Below, one piece after another: positions 1 through 10,193 of a DNA stretch of 64,000 nt (position 1 is the first letter of the stretch; each line of letters begins with the position of its first letter). A program made the position numbers and the translations under genes. The DNA comes from Flavobacterium sp. 1 (lineage in GTDB: Bacteria > Bacteroidota > Bacteroidia > Flavobacteriales > Flavobacteriaceae). The stretch spans positions 4,402,001 to 4,466,000 of the forward strand of contig NZ_PGER01000001.1 of the NCBI RefSeq assembly GCF_002797935.1, in the 5' to 3' direction. The notes below the pieces were generated by a model. That model saw only the letters and a program-made list of their open reading frames with translations, ran no database searches and was not told the DNA's origin.

Positions 1-1382
<1,382 letters not shown>

Positions 1383-1422
1383 TGACATGATTTAATCCTA
1401 ACGGACTAAACAAATAAATAAC

Positions 1423-1479
1423 CATTAAGAAATTAAGATTCATTTAGACTTAATGCTTAATAACCTTAATTTCTTAATG
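1423..1479. terminator. 15-bp inverted repeat after the GH97 gene
   Basis: Arms CATTAAGAAATTAAG (1423-1437) and CTTAATTTCTTAATG (1465-1479) pair perfectly over 15 bp around a 27-base loop. It lies between the convergent GH97 and MFS genes and may end transcription on both strands, although there is no long T-run. The AT-rich TTAAG wording suggests a dispersed intergenic repeat. Nothing else is seen in 1383-1585. Confidence 0.5.
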
Positions 1480-1585
1480 ATTTAGAATTTTGTAAATTTA
1501 TGTTTTAAAAAGAGCTGTAATTTTATCTTTTAGGGTGTATATTTTTATTTTCAGCCATTAGATTCCCTAAAAAAGTCTATTAAAA

Positions 1586-2860
1586 TTATTTATGGTTTTC
1601 GTGTTCTTCCAAGTCTTTTTGCAGATCTAAAGTTCTAAATCCAGGTAATTTGATTCCAGTAAAAATCACTACCAATAGTGTCATGCTTCCGCCAAAAACA
1701 ACTGCCGAAACTGCTCCCATTAATTTTGCTGTCAATCCGCTTTCAAAAGCTCCCAACTCGTTGGAAGAACCAACAAAAATCGAATTCACTGCCGAAACTC
1801 TGCCTCTCATGTGATCGGGTGTTTTGAGCTGTAAAATCGTTTGGCGGATCACTACCGAAATTCCATCGGCAACACCACTGAAAAACAGTGCAAATACAGA
1901 CAGCCAAAACCAAGGCGAAAGGCCAAAAACAATAATACATACTCCAAAAGCAAAAATCGCCGACAGTAATTTGATTCCTGCATTTTTATAAAAAGGAAGA
2001 TGTGCAGAAACAAACATTGTCAATAAAGCTCCAACAGCCGGTGCAGCACGTAAAATACCAAAACCTTCTGGTCCAACTTTTAAAATATCTTGCGCAAAAA
2101 TAGGCAAAAGCGCCACTGCGCCCCCAAAAAGAACTGCCACCATATCGAGTGTTAAAGCTCCCAAAATAGATTTATTGGTAAACACAAATTTCACCCCTTC
2201 TTTTAGACTTTCCATTATAGGTTCCCCAATTTTTGGATTCAAAATGGGCTTGGCCGAAATTTGTGTCAAAGTTAATAATGCTAAAATGGAACAGGCAAAA
2301 ATGGAACACATTGACCAGTGTACTCCTATCCAAGTGATAGAAAATCCAGCTACTGCAGGCCCTACAACTGCACCTATTTGCCAAACCGAACTACTCCAAG
2401 TCGCTGCATTGGGATATACTTTTTTGGGAACAATCAATGCTAAAAGAGAAAAGATAGTTGGTCCCAAAAAGGAACGAACCAATCCTCCTAAAAACACTAA
2501 AAAATAAATGGAATACAAAACAGTATTAGTAGACCAACTACTGACAATTCTTGGCCAAGTCAATAAAAACAAACCAAAACTAATTATTGAAAATCCTAAA
2601 ATACATTTAAGAAGCATTCCCTTTTTTTCTTTCTGATCTACAATATGACCCGCAAACAGAGCCATTCCAATGGCTGGAATTACCTCCATTAATCCAATCA
2701 TTCCTAATGAAAGTGCACTTTTAGTTAAGCTATACACTTCCCATTCTATGATGATAAATTGCATTGACCAAGCAAAAACCATAGCAAAACGCAATAATAA
2801 AAACACATTAAACTCTCTATAACGCAAGGCTGCATAAGGATCTTTTACTTTCTTACTCAT
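1586..2860 (-). CDS. MFS transporter
   Basis: A 424-residue integral membrane protein with about 12 hydrophobic segments. After the second helix it has a loop, GHIVDQKEKKG, of the MFS motif-A type (G-x-x-x-D), and the overall pattern resembles the MFS_3/EntS-like exporters. The N-terminus is short and cytoplasmic. It starts 8 bp after the recJ stop, so the two genes are probably co-transcribed on the minus strand, although a functional link to recJ is not obvious. The substrate cannot be predicted; small-molecule or drug efflux is the usual guess for this subgroup. Confidence 0.85.
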   Translation of the reverse strand: MSKKVKDPYAALRYREFNVFLLLRFAMVFAWSMQFIIIEWEVYSLTKSALSLGMIGLMEVIPAIGMALFAGHIVDQKEKKGMLLKCILGFSIISFGLFLLTWPRIVSSWSTNTVLYSIYFLVFLGGLVRSFLGPTIFSLLALIVPKKVYPNAATWSSSVWQIGAVVGPAVAGFSITWIGVHWSMCSIFACSILALLTLTQISAKPILNPKIGEPIMESLKEGVKFVFTNKSILGALTLDMVAVLFGGAVALLPIFAQDILKVGPEGFGILRAAPAVGALLTMFVSAHLPFYKNAGIKLLSAIFAFGVCIIVFGLSPWFWLSVFALFFSGVADGISVVIRQTILQLKTPDHMRGRVSAVNSIFVGSSNELGAFESGLTAKLMGAVSAVVFGGSMTLLVVIFTGIKLPGFRTLDLQKDLEEHENHK

Positions 2861-2868
2861 AATCTTTT

Positions 2869-4557
2869 CTATTTAATATCTTTCAATCGTAATTGAATGC
2901 TCACTTTATCATTCCATTCGTTCTCATCGATGCAATATACGGCATCAAATTCTTTTTGATTGCACGTTAACTCTTTTTTGTTTCCTAATCCAAAGCCAAT
3001 GGCAGTAAGGCCTTCGGAGTTATTTTGTTTTACAAACAGCTTTAAATGCTCATCCTCAGTTCCTAGTGTTTTGGCATAACCTGTATCTTTTATTTTTTTG
3101 GTCAAAAAAACTGGAGTCATATTTAATGGACCAAAGGGTTCAAATTGTTTCAGAATCCGAATTAGTTTTGGTGTTATATCCTCAAAATTAATTTCGGCAT
3201 CAATCGATATTTCAGGAGTTAAATGGTCGGGATGAATGGTTTTCTCTACTACTTTTTCAAATGCATTTTTGAATGTCAAATAATTTTCTTCTTTTAAAGT
3301 CATTCCTGCAGCATACATATGCCCTCCAAATTGTTCCAAATGTTCAGAGCAGGCTTCGAGAGCGTTGTACACATCAAATCCTTTTACGGATCGCGCTGAA
3401 GCGGCATATTTATCTCCGCTTTTTGTAAAAACCAATGTGGGGCGATAATACGTTTCTATTAATCGGGATGCCACAATTCCAATAACTCCTTTGTGCCAAT
3501 CTTCTTGAAAAACAACTGATGTAAAGTTTTTCTCTTCCTGATTTTGGGTTATTTGCTGGAGTGCTTCTTTGGTAATTTGTTTGTCTAAATCTTTTCGGTC
3601 AGAATTATATTGTTCAATTTCGGAAGCAAACTGCTGTGCTTGTTCAAAATCAAATTCGGTTAATAATTCGACGGCATGATTGCCGTGTTTGATTCGACCT
3701 GCTGCATTTATTCTTGGGGCAATTATAAAAACCACATCGGTAATATCGAGTGTTTTCTTTTTTATCTGATGTATTAATGCTTTAATTCCGGGTCTTGGTT
3801 CTGCATTAATAACCTGTAAGCCAAAATAAGCCAATACACGATTTTCACCAGTCATGGGTACAATGTCGGCTGCAATTGCCGTGGCTACCAAATCTAAATA
3901 TAAAATCAAATTTTCAATAGTTTGGTTTCTGTTGATCCCTAAAGCCTGAATGAGCTTGAAACCTACGCCACAACCGCACAATTCATCATAAGGATAACTG
4001 CAATCTTCGCGTTTTGGGTCAAGAACCGCAATAGCTTCAGGTAAAACCGAACCAGGTCTGTGGTGATCACAAATGATGAAATCAATATTTCGCTCTTTTG
4101 CGTAAGCGACATGATCTATCGATTTTATACCGCAATCCAGAGCAATAATTAATGAAAAACCATTGTCATCGGCGAAATCAATTCCTTTGAAAGAAATTCC
4201 ATAACCCTCATCATAACGGTCGGGAATATAAGTGGCAATGTTGGGATAATAGCTCTTCAAATAGGATGAAACTAATGAAACTGCCGTTGTTCCATCGACA
4301 TCATAATCACCAAAAACAAGAATGTTCTCCTGGTTTGTAATAGCTTTTTCGATGCGTTCGACAGCTTTGTCCATGTCCTTCATTAAGTAAGGATCATGTA
4401 AATCGTCTAACGTTGGGCGAAAAAATTGTTTGGCTTGTTCAAAAGTTTCAATGCCTCTTTGTATTAATAAAGCAGCAACAAATTCTTCTATATTCAAAGC
4501 TTGGGCTAGGTGCTTTATTTTTTCTTCAACAGGTTTTGGCTTTAGGGTCCAACGCAT
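2869..4557 (-). CDS. recJ: Single-stranded-DNA-specific exonuclease RecJ
   Basis: A 562-residue DHH-family phosphoesterase. The first metal-binding motif is DYDVDG (residues 84-89) and the DHH signature is at 164-166. The DHHA1 part has GGHMYAAGM, and a C-terminal OB-like region follows. RecJ degrades single-stranded DNA 5' to 3' and works in recombination and mismatch or base-excision repair. Length is typical. It is the first gene of a minus-strand pair with the MFS transporter and is divergent from hipBA across a 199-bp gap. Confidence 0.95.
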   Translation of the reverse strand: MRWTLKPKPVEEKIKHLAQALNIEEFVAALLIQRGIETFEQAKQFFRPTLDDLHDPYLMKDMDKAVERIEKAITNQENILVFGDYDVDGTTAVSLVSSYLKSYYPNIATYIPDRYDEGYGISFKGIDFADDNGFSLIIALDCGIKSIDHVAYAKERNIDFIICDHHRPGSVLPEAIAVLDPKREDCSYPYDELCGCGVGFKLIQALGINRNQTIENLILYLDLVATAIAADIVPMTGENRVLAYFGLQVINAEPRPGIKALIHQIKKKTLDITDVVFIIAPRINAAGRIKHGNHAVELLTEFDFEQAQQFASEIEQYNSDRKDLDKQITKEALQQITQNQEEKNFTSVVFQEDWHKGVIGIVASRLIETYYRPTLVFTKSGDKYAASARSVKGFDVYNALEACSEHLEQFGGHMYAAGMTLKEENYLTFKNAFEKVVEKTIHPDHLTPEISIDAEINFEDITPKLIRILKQFEPFGPLNMTPVFLTKKIKDTGYAKTLGTEDEHLKLFVKQNNSEGLTAIGFGLGNKKELTCNQKEFDAVYCIDENEWNDKVSIQLRLKDIK

Positions 4558-4710
4558 TTTTTATTGAGGTTTGATAAATATTGGATATAAAATAAAGTCA
4601 AAAACTGACTGTAATTTTCAGAATACGAATTTAATTTTTTTAAATGAAAATGATATGACATTTGGTTTTTAATTTGTGATTAAAAATAATTTAGTTCCCA
4701 AAAATAATCG

Positions 4711-4718
4711 TAAATTTG
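4711..4718 (+). promoter_or_regulatory. -7 promoter box of hipBA
   Basis: TAAATTTG matches the Bacteroidota consensus TAnnTTTG. It lies 39 bp before the hipB start codon and directly before a symmetric operator-like sequence. The -33 element is weak (TTTAG about 20 bp upstream). Confidence 0.5.
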
Positions 4719-4720
4719 TA

Positions 4721-4740
4721 ACATATAAGATTCAATATGT
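4721..4740. promoter_or_regulatory. Putative HipB operator
   Basis: ACATAT and ATATGT form a perfect 6-bp inverted repeat separated by 8 bases, just after the hipB -7 box and so over the likely transcription start. The E. coli HipB operators have the same layout (half-site, N8, half-site) with a different half-site sequence. Autorepression by HipB binding here is an inference. Confidence 0.45.
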
Positions 4741-4756
4741 GTTAATTTAATATATA

Positions 4757-5104
4757 ATGGAACAAAAAAGCTACTATAAAAATTGGTATGCATTAACCGA
4801 TAATGCTATTGTGGAGACTCTTTGCAAAAGCATAAAACAAATGCGTTTGAACAAGAATATCTCGCAAGAGGAACTTTCCGAAAAATCTGGGGTCAATAGA
4901 ATCACGATTAGCAGGATGGAAACCGGAAAAGCAATCAATTTAATGACATTGATACAGTTGCTTCGTGCTTTGGAAAAATTAGAACTATTAAATTACTTGA
5001 ACGAAGAACCCGAAATCAGCCCGATGATGGTTATGGAAGCTCAAAAAAAACTCCGCAAAAAAGCTTCACCGACCAATCGAAACTCAAACACTAACGAATA
5101 TTAA
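4757..5104 (+). CDS. hipB: HipB-like XRE-family antitoxin/repressor
   Basis: A 115-residue protein with a helix-turn-helix of the XRE/HTH_3 type at about residues 26-78, containing the typical SQEELSEKSGVNRITISRMETGK core. The last 25 residues are basic and likely flexible. It sits 2 bp upstream of a hipA-type kinase gene in the standard HipBA order. The family binds its own operator and neutralises HipA; both roles are inferred here from order and homology. A candidate operator lies at 4721-4740. Confidence 0.88.
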   Translation: MEQKSYYKNWYALTDNAIVETLCKSIKQMRLNKNISQEELSEKSGVNRITISRMETGKAINLMTLIQLLRALEKLELLNYLNEEPEISPMMVMEAQKKLRKKASPTNRNSNTNEY

Positions 5105-5106
5105 TT

Positions 5107-6399
5107 ATGGTTGCAGTTGCCGATGTGAAAATTTGGAACCATAAAGTTGGGGTTGTTCTTTGGGATAAGCAAAGGAATTATGGTGTTTTTGAATACGACA
5201 AGCAGTTTTTTAAATTAGGACTTGATCTTTCTCCAATAATGATGCCCGTTGCCGATGCCCAGAGAGGCAGGAAGATTTTTTCGTTTCCTCAGTTAAATCC
5301 AGATACTTTTAAGGGATTGCCGGGTTTGCTGTCAGACAGTTTGCCGGATAAATTTGGAAATCAAATCATAGATGCCTGGCTGGTGCAGCAAGGTAAAAGC
5401 AGTAGTGACTTTAATCCGGTAGACCGTCTTTGTTATATTGGCAAGCGAGGAATGGGAGCTTTAGAATTTGAACCTGCAAGCAGCAGTCCTGCTGAAAAAT
5501 CGAATCCTATTGAAATTCAGGAACTGGTAAAATTTGCCAAGGAAGTTTTGGATGTCCGTAGTGATTTTCATTCTGATATGGATTCCGAAAAAGGGTTTTC
5601 GGACATATTGCAGGTGGGAAGTTCGGCGGGCGGTGCAAGAGCCAAAGCGATTATTGCCTACAATAAAACTACGGGTAATGTGCGTTCTGGGCAGGTTGAT
5701 GGATTGGAAGGTTTTGATTATTGGCTGATTAAATTTGACGGAGTTACCAATCATCAACTGGGAGATCCTAAAGGCTACGGAAACATTGAATATGCCTATT
5801 ATTTGATGGCTGTTGATGCCGCAATCACAATGTCTGAAAGTAAATTAATGACCGAAAATAACCGTTCGCATTTTATGACCAAACGTTTTGACAGACAAAA
5901 CAATCAAAAAATCCACATGCAAACGCTGTGCGGGATAGCACATTTTGACTACAATCAGCCAAGGGCTTATTCTTATGAACAAGCTTTTCAAATTATGCGT
6001 CAAATGAAATTGCCGTATTCGGATATGGAGGAATTGTACAGGAGAATGGTTTTTAATGTGATGTCCAGAAATCAGGATGACCACACCAAGAACATTTCGT
6101 TTTTAATGTTCCCGAATGGAGAATGGAAACTTTCACCAGCTTATGATGTTACGTATGCTTATAATCCTGATAATTTTTGGCTGAAAGCACACCAAATGAG
6201 TGTCAATGGGAAAAGAGAAAATATTTTATTGGAAGATCTTTTGGCAGTTGCCAAAAATATAAATCTTAAAAAGCCAAAGCCAATTATTGATTTGTGTAAT
6301 CAAGTGCTTTCTGATTGGAGTGATTATGCTGTAAAATCTGGCATTGAAAGTGCTCAAATTGAGCAAATTGGCAAACAGCTTGTTTTGTATAAAATGTAG
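5107..6399 (+). CDS. hipA: HipA-like serine/threonine kinase toxin
   Basis: A 430-residue full-length HipA-family kinase. The glycine-rich loop that carries the autophosphorylated serine in E. coli HipA is GSSAGGARAK (171-180). The catalytic loop is NQDDHTKN (322-329) and the metal-binding Asp lies in PAYDVT (344-349). E. coli HipA phosphorylates glutamyl-tRNA synthetase and causes persistence; the target here is not known. Both catalytic motifs are intact, so the toxin looks active. The start ATG is 2 bp after the hipB stop, consistent with translational coupling, and a strong hairpin follows. Confidence 0.9.
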   Translation: MVAVADVKIWNHKVGVVLWDKQRNYGVFEYDKQFFKLGLDLSPIMMPVADAQRGRKIFSFPQLNPDTFKGLPGLLSDSLPDKFGNQIIDAWLVQQGKSSSDFNPVDRLCYIGKRGMGALEFEPASSSPAEKSNPIEIQELVKFAKEVLDVRSDFHSDMDSEKGFSDILQVGSSAGGARAKAIIAYNKTTGNVRSGQVDGLEGFDYWLIKFDGVTNHQLGDPKGYGNIEYAYYLMAVDAAITMSESKLMTENNRSHFMTKRFDRQNNQKIHMQTLCGIAHFDYNQPRAYSYEQAFQIMRQMKLPYSDMEELYRRMVFNVMSRNQDDHTKNISFLMFPNGEWKLSPAYDVTYAYNPDNFWLKAHQMSVNGKRENILLEDLLAVAKNINLKKPKPIIDLCNQVLSDWSDYAVKSGIESAQIEQIGKQLVLYKM

Positions 6400-6453
6400 C
6401 TTTTATGATTCATTAAAGTGATTTAATTATAATAATGAATCAAAAAAGCTACA
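6395..6453. terminator. 20-bp-arm hairpin between hipA and the HopJ-like gene
   Basis: A 20-base arm at 6395-6414 pairs with 6434-6453 with one mismatch. It begins at the hipA stop and lies between two convergent genes. A T-run and an A-run inside the arms fit a bidirectional terminator. Confidence 0.6.
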
Positions 6454-6462
6454 ACAAATTAA

Positions 6463-6810
6463 TTATTTAAGTTCTAATACTTCTCCTTCAAATTGGATTC
6501 CATCCCAACCTGTTTTCATGAAATTACGAATGTTTTGATGATTAGTTCCATTGGGATCTCCCAAAACTTCTTCAAAATAATAAGCTCCAAAACATGCTAA
6601 AGTTTCTCCTTGAGATAATTTTTGCAATAGCGCAAAAGCAAATAATTTGCAGGAACCGGAGTTTTCTCCGCTGGCATTGTGCTGTTCTCCGTTTTTAAAA
6701 GCTGTTGGTGTAAAATTGTAGTTTTCTTCTATTACTGCGATAGTTTCTGCAAATGTTATAGCGGTTGGAGTTTGTTTTAGTTTGTCTAAAAAGGTATTGA
6801 TTGTCATCAT
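6463..6810 (-). CDS. HopJ type III effector family protein
   Basis: A 115-residue soluble protein that fits the HopJ family: an N-terminal helical part, the YNFTPTAFKNG segment, SGSCKLFAFALLQ, and the FGAYYFEEVLGDPNGTNHQNIRNFM core. The family was named after a Pseudomonas effector but is widespread in free-living bacteria without type III secretion, and its function there is unknown. It starts 7 bp after the rsmI stop, so the two are probably co-transcribed. A second Met at residue 2 could be the true start. Confidence 0.85.
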   Translation of the reverse strand: MMTINTFLDKLKQTPTAITFAETIAVIEENYNFTPTAFKNGEQHNASGENSGSCKLFAFALLQKLSQGETLACFGAYYFEEVLGDPNGTNHQNIRNFMKTGWDGIQFEGEVLELK

Positions 6811-6817
6811 GTTTAAT

Positions 6818-7534
6818 TTATTCTTCTTCTTTTTGAAATTTATTTTTCTTGGCTTCTTTTACGATTTGTTTTCCTGCAACGACTACGACAATTTCACCGC
6901 GAGGGGCTGTTTTTTCAAAATGGGTAAGTACTTCGCGAGCCATTCCGCGTACATTTTCTTCGTGCAGTTTGGATAATTCTCTGCAGACACAAATCGTGCG
7001 GTCTTCGCCAAAATAGGTAATAAATTCGGCTAAGGTTTTAACTAATTTATGTGGGGAAACATACAAAATCATCGTGCGGGTTTCTTCGGCAAGTTCCAGA
7101 TATCTCGTTTGCCTACCTTTTTTTTCAGGCAGGAAACCTTCAAAGACAAATTTGTCATTAGGTAAACCGCTATTGACAAGAGCAGGAACAAAAGCCGTTG
7201 CGCCAGGCAAACATTCTACTGCAATTCCGTTTTCGATACAGGCACGGGTCAGCAAAAAACCCGGATCGGAAATCGCCGGAGTTCCTGCATCTGAAATTAG
7301 CGCAATGTTTTCACCGGCTTTCAATCTGGAAATTACATTTTCGATTGTTTTGTGTTCGTTGTGCATGTGATGGCTGTGCATGTGCGTGCCAATCTCAAAA
7401 TGCTTGAGCAGTTTACCGCTGGTTCTGGTGTCTTCGGCTAGAATTAAATCTACTTCTTTAAGAATCCTAATGGCTCGAAAAGTCATGTCTTCGAGGTTGC
7501 CTATAGGAGTTGGTACGATATATAATTTTGACAT
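6818..7534 (-). CDS. rsmI: 16S rRNA 2'-O-methyltransferase RsmI
   Basis: A 238-residue tetrapyrrole-methylase-fold protein that methylates the ribose of C1402 in 16S rRNA using SAM. It shows the N-terminal TPIGNLEDMTFRA motif, LILAEDTRTSGKLL, and the family signature LISDAGTPAISDPG near residue 85. It is shorter at the C-terminus than E. coli RsmI (286 residues), with a Lys/Glu-rich tail instead of the last domain. The HopJ-like gene follows it. Confidence 0.95.
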   Translation of the reverse strand: MSKLYIVPTPIGNLEDMTFRAIRILKEVDLILAEDTRTSGKLLKHFEIGTHMHSHHMHNEHKTIENVISRLKAGENIALISDAGTPAISDPGFLLTRACIENGIAVECLPGATAFVPALVNSGLPNDKFVFEGFLPEKKGRQTRYLELAEETRTMILYVSPHKLVKTLAEFITYFGEDRTICVCRELSKLHEENVRGMAREVLTHFEKTAPRGEIVVVVAGKQIVKEAKKNKFQKEEE

Positions 7535-7587
7535 TTTTCTTGCTTAAAGAAAGGATTTAATAAAATATAATAACTGATTTAATTCTT

Positions 7588-8568
7588 TTAAAACGACAAG
7601 AATTTTTTCTCTATGATTTCCATAAAACGCTGTTCGTAATCTTCTTTTCCTTCCCAGTTATTGTAATCCGGTTTCACTAATTCGTCGATGAAAGCTTTAG
7701 TTTCCATAAAAGTATCAAATGTTATCAATTGGTTGAGAACACGGTTATAATCCTCATTACTTCCACCAAATAAATGTTTGACAAATGCGATTCGGTCATT
7801 CAGTCCAATGTTGATTTCTTTTACCAGTTTGTCATTCAAAGTAATTGATTTGGGCTCTTCTTTTTCAAAACTGGCTTGAGGAGTGTCTAAAACCGGCTCT
7901 TTTTGAAAGTCGAAAGAAGGAGTTGGCTGGATGGGTTCTGAGTTTTGTTTTTTATCAGAAACTTTTACAAAATCAGGGTCAGTATATTTACCGCCAAGAA
8001 GATCATCAAAAGAAATTTGAACAATATCTTTTTTCTTTGGTGTTTCTTCTGGTTTTACAGACTCTATTGATTCGGCAATTGGTTCAATTTCTGTTTCTTC
8101 TAAAATAAACAATGGTTTTTCAATTGGCGTCTCTGCTTCTGATTTTTCAGTAATAATCTTTCCTGATTCTTCTGCCACTGCTAAAGGTTCAGGAATTATT
8201 GAAATAGGAAGTTCCTCAGTTGCAGTAAGGACTGCTTCTGGTTCAATTTTGTTTTCTCCTACTTTTACTTCTTCTTCAATAGTTTCAATTACAGGAGTTT
8301 CATCTATCGCTGTGTTAATAATTACCGCAGGCTTTTGAAATTCAGGAACGGCTATGCTCTCAAAAAACTCTTTCATTCTCTCTACAACTTCAGCTTGACC
8401 AATAGTAGGTTTGGGTTCTCCAAAATACTCTTCAACAAATCGTAAAACAGCTAATTTTTCATATAATTTTTGTGTTTCCAAATAAAGTTGATTAATGTCA
8501 GATTTATTTTTAAGTTGTAAAATTCTATGAGCAATGCTGATTAAATCGGCTTCTAGTTTTTTTTGCAT
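7588..8568 (-). CDS. Hypothetical acidic protein with low-complexity centre
   Basis: A 326-residue protein without signal peptide or membrane segment. Residues 1-80 are helical and look folded, residues 90-230 are a Glu/Pro/Ile-rich linker with repeated EP and EE pairs, and the last 100 residues (from about NDKLVKEINIGLNDRIAFVKHLFGG) form a conserved-looking helical domain. This is a cytoplasmic two-domain protein with a disordered spacer; I do not recognise a characterised family. It is divergent from tdk and precedes rsmI by 53 bp. Confidence 0.75.
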   Translation of the reverse strand: MQKKLEADLISIAHRILQLKNKSDINQLYLETQKLYEKLAVLRFVEEYFGEPKPTIGQAEVVERMKEFFESIAVPEFQKPAVIINTAIDETPVIETIEEEVKVGENKIEPEAVLTATEELPISIIPEPLAVAEESGKIITEKSEAETPIEKPLFILEETEIEPIAESIESVKPEETPKKKDIVQISFDDLLGGKYTDPDFVKVSDKKQNSEPIQPTPSFDFQKEPVLDTPQASFEKEEPKSITLNDKLVKEINIGLNDRIAFVKHLFGGSNEDYNRVLNQLITFDTFMETKAFIDELVKPDYNNWEGKEDYEQRFMEIIEKKFLSF

Positions 8569-8706
8569 AACTTTTGAAATTATAATGAATATGTGGCTTT
8601 ATATAAAATTGTTCTTTGTTGGCAATGGATGAAGCGGATTAAATTTCTTTTTCAATTTTATTATTGAAATAAGACCTCTCAAATTTTCGAATTGATAAAA
8701 ATTATC

Positions 8707-8714
8707 TACTTTTG
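8707..8714 (+). promoter_or_regulatory. -7 promoter box upstream of tdk
   Basis: TACTTTTG matches TAnnTTTG and would give a leader of about 85 nt. The leader contains a short hairpin, GGTAAA/TTTACC, at about 8721-8739. Confidence 0.4.
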
Positions 8715-8805
8715 AAACGAGGTAAAATAGAAGTTTACCCCAATTGATTTATTACCGTTACAAAGTAATAAAAACTATTCATTTTTTAAGGCAGAAAAAT
8801 ACAAA

Positions 8806-9399
8806 ATGTTTCTCGAAAACACAGTAAATCATAAAGAGCAGTTTGGATGGATTGAGGTAATCTGCGGATCCATGTTTTCGGGAAAGACCGAAGAACTCAT
8901 CCGTAGATTGAAGCGGGCTCAATTTGCTAAGCAAAAAGTAGAGATTTTTAAACCCGCTATAGATACCCGTTATCATGACGAAATGGTCGTGTCCCACGAT
9001 AGCAACGAGATTCGTTCTACACCCGTTCCGGCAGCTGCTAATATTGCAATTTTAGCACTAGGCTGTGATGTAGTCGGGATTGACGAAGCACAGTTTTTTG
9101 ATGACGAAATCGTAACCGTTTGCAATGATCTTGCCAATCAGGGGATTCGTGTAATTGTGGCAGGTTTGGATATGGATTTCAAAGGCAATCCTTTCGGTCC
9201 TATGCCAGCTCTTATGGCTACAGCTGAGTATGTTACCAAAGTGCATGCGGTTTGTACTCGAACAGGAAATTTAGCTCATTATAGTTTTCGTAAAACCGAT
9301 AATGATAAGCTCGTAATGCTTGGTGAAACCGAGGAATACGAACCATTAAGCCGTGCAGCTTATTATCATGCGATGAGGAAAGATGAAGAACAGAAATAA
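8806..9399 (+). CDS. tdk: Thymidine kinase
   Basis: A 197-residue type II thymidine kinase that phosphorylates thymidine with ATP for salvage. The Walker A motif [10 protein letters not shown] is at residues 21-30 and the DEAQFFD motif follows near 96. The lasso region that carries four zinc cysteines in E. coli and human TK keeps only one ([15 protein letters not shown]), and the C-terminal CxxC is replaced by SRAAYYHAM, so this version probably binds no zinc; I believe this is usual in Bacteroidota. A strong terminator follows. Confidence 0.95.
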   Translation: MFLENTVNHKEQFGWIEVICGSMFSGKTEELIRRLKRAQFAKQKVEIFKPAIDTRYHDEMVVSHDSNEIRSTPVPAAANIAILALGCDVVGIDEAQFFDDEIVTVCNDLANQGIRVIVAGLDMDFKGNPFGPMPALMATAEYVTKVHAVCTRTGNLAHYSFRKTDNDKLVMLGETEEYEPLSRAAYYHAMRKDEEQK

Positions 9400-9402
9400 A
9401 AA

Positions 9403-9447
9403 AATAAACCCTTTCAAATGTTTAAATATTGAAAGGGTTTATTTTTT
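9403..9447. terminator. Terminator between tdk and the Uma2 gene
   Basis: A 15-bp perfect stem (9403-9417 with 9429-9443) with an 11-base loop, flanked by A and T runs. It overlaps the 3' end of the convergent Uma2 gene and can act in both directions. Confidence 0.8.
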
Positions 9448-10033
9448 AATTAAAAATAGACTCTAATTTAAAATCTAATTCGGGGAATAATTTACTTTGT
9501 ATGTTGTCTTCTTCAATCAATGGGTGCATTCCTATAAACTGATTTTCTTTTAAAATATAGATAAACACCGTTTTGTCTGCAGGGTTTACAATCCAATATT
9601 CTAAAACTCCAGCTTCTTCATATAAATCAAATTTATACTTCATTTCTTTATTGGAATTTCCAGGAGATAGAATTTCTATAACCAAATCTGGAGCTCCAAT
9701 TGCACCTCGTTCGTCTATTTTATTTTCATCACAAATAACACACAAATCGGGTTGTATTACGGTATAAATCTCTTGGTCTAATTTAGATTTTTTCTTATCC
9801 AACAATCGAACATCAAACGGAGCAATAAATAATTCACAAGAATGTTTTTTGAAAGTATTAATCATAATGCCTGTCAGTTTTCTAGATATTCTTTGATGAG
9901 TGGTACTTGGTGCAGGACTCATTTTAAAAATCTTTCCTTTTATTAATTCCAGTTTTTCCTGAAATTGCCAAGTCAAATAATCGGCATAAGAATATTTTTT
10001 ATCTAAATCCAATAAATTGATGTCCGTTATCAT
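9446..10033 (-). CDS. Uma2-family (DUF820) putative nuclease
   Basis: A 195-residue protein of the Uma2/DUF820 family, which has a PD-(D/E)XK restriction-endonuclease fold. Visible core motifs are QPDLCVICDENKID and GAPDLVIEILSPGN, followed by KYKFDLYEEAGVLEYWIV. The family is common in cyanobacteria and Bacteroidota, often in many paralogues, and its biological role is not settled. It stands alone between tdk and an S41 protease gene, with the ATG at 10031-10033 preceded by an AT-rich leader. Confidence 0.85.
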   Translation of the reverse strand: MITDINLLDLDKKYSYADYLTWQFQEKLELIKGKIFKMSPAPSTTHQRISRKLTGIMINTFKKHSCELFIAPFDVRLLDKKKSKLDQEIYTVIQPDLCVICDENKIDERGAIGAPDLVIEILSPGNSNKEMKYKFDLYEEAGVLEYWIVNPADKTVFIYILKENQFIGMHPLIEEDNIQSKLFPELDFKLESIFN

Positions 10034-10193
10034 AACTATTACTTTTTGACAAAGTTAATAAAAAATAAAACCTCTTTTAGTTAGATAAAAAGGGTTTAGT
10101 ATATGTTTTTAAACACGAATTTTATCTAAATTGAAATTAGCCTCCATTGAGATTGATGATTTTTAACTTTCAATTAAGTTCGTTCCTAATTTA

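Noticed and set aside
2175..2507. 110-codon plus-strand frame inside the MFS gene
   Set aside because: Opposite strand of a well-supported transporter; no independent support.
6463..6810. Type III secretion effector acting on a host
   Set aside because: The HopJ name is historical; there is no secretion gene nearby and the family is common in free-living bacteria.
9236..9399. Loss of thymidine kinase function because zinc cysteines are missing
   Set aside because: ATP-binding and catalytic motifs are intact and, as far as I recall, Bacteroidota enzymes commonly lack these cysteines.
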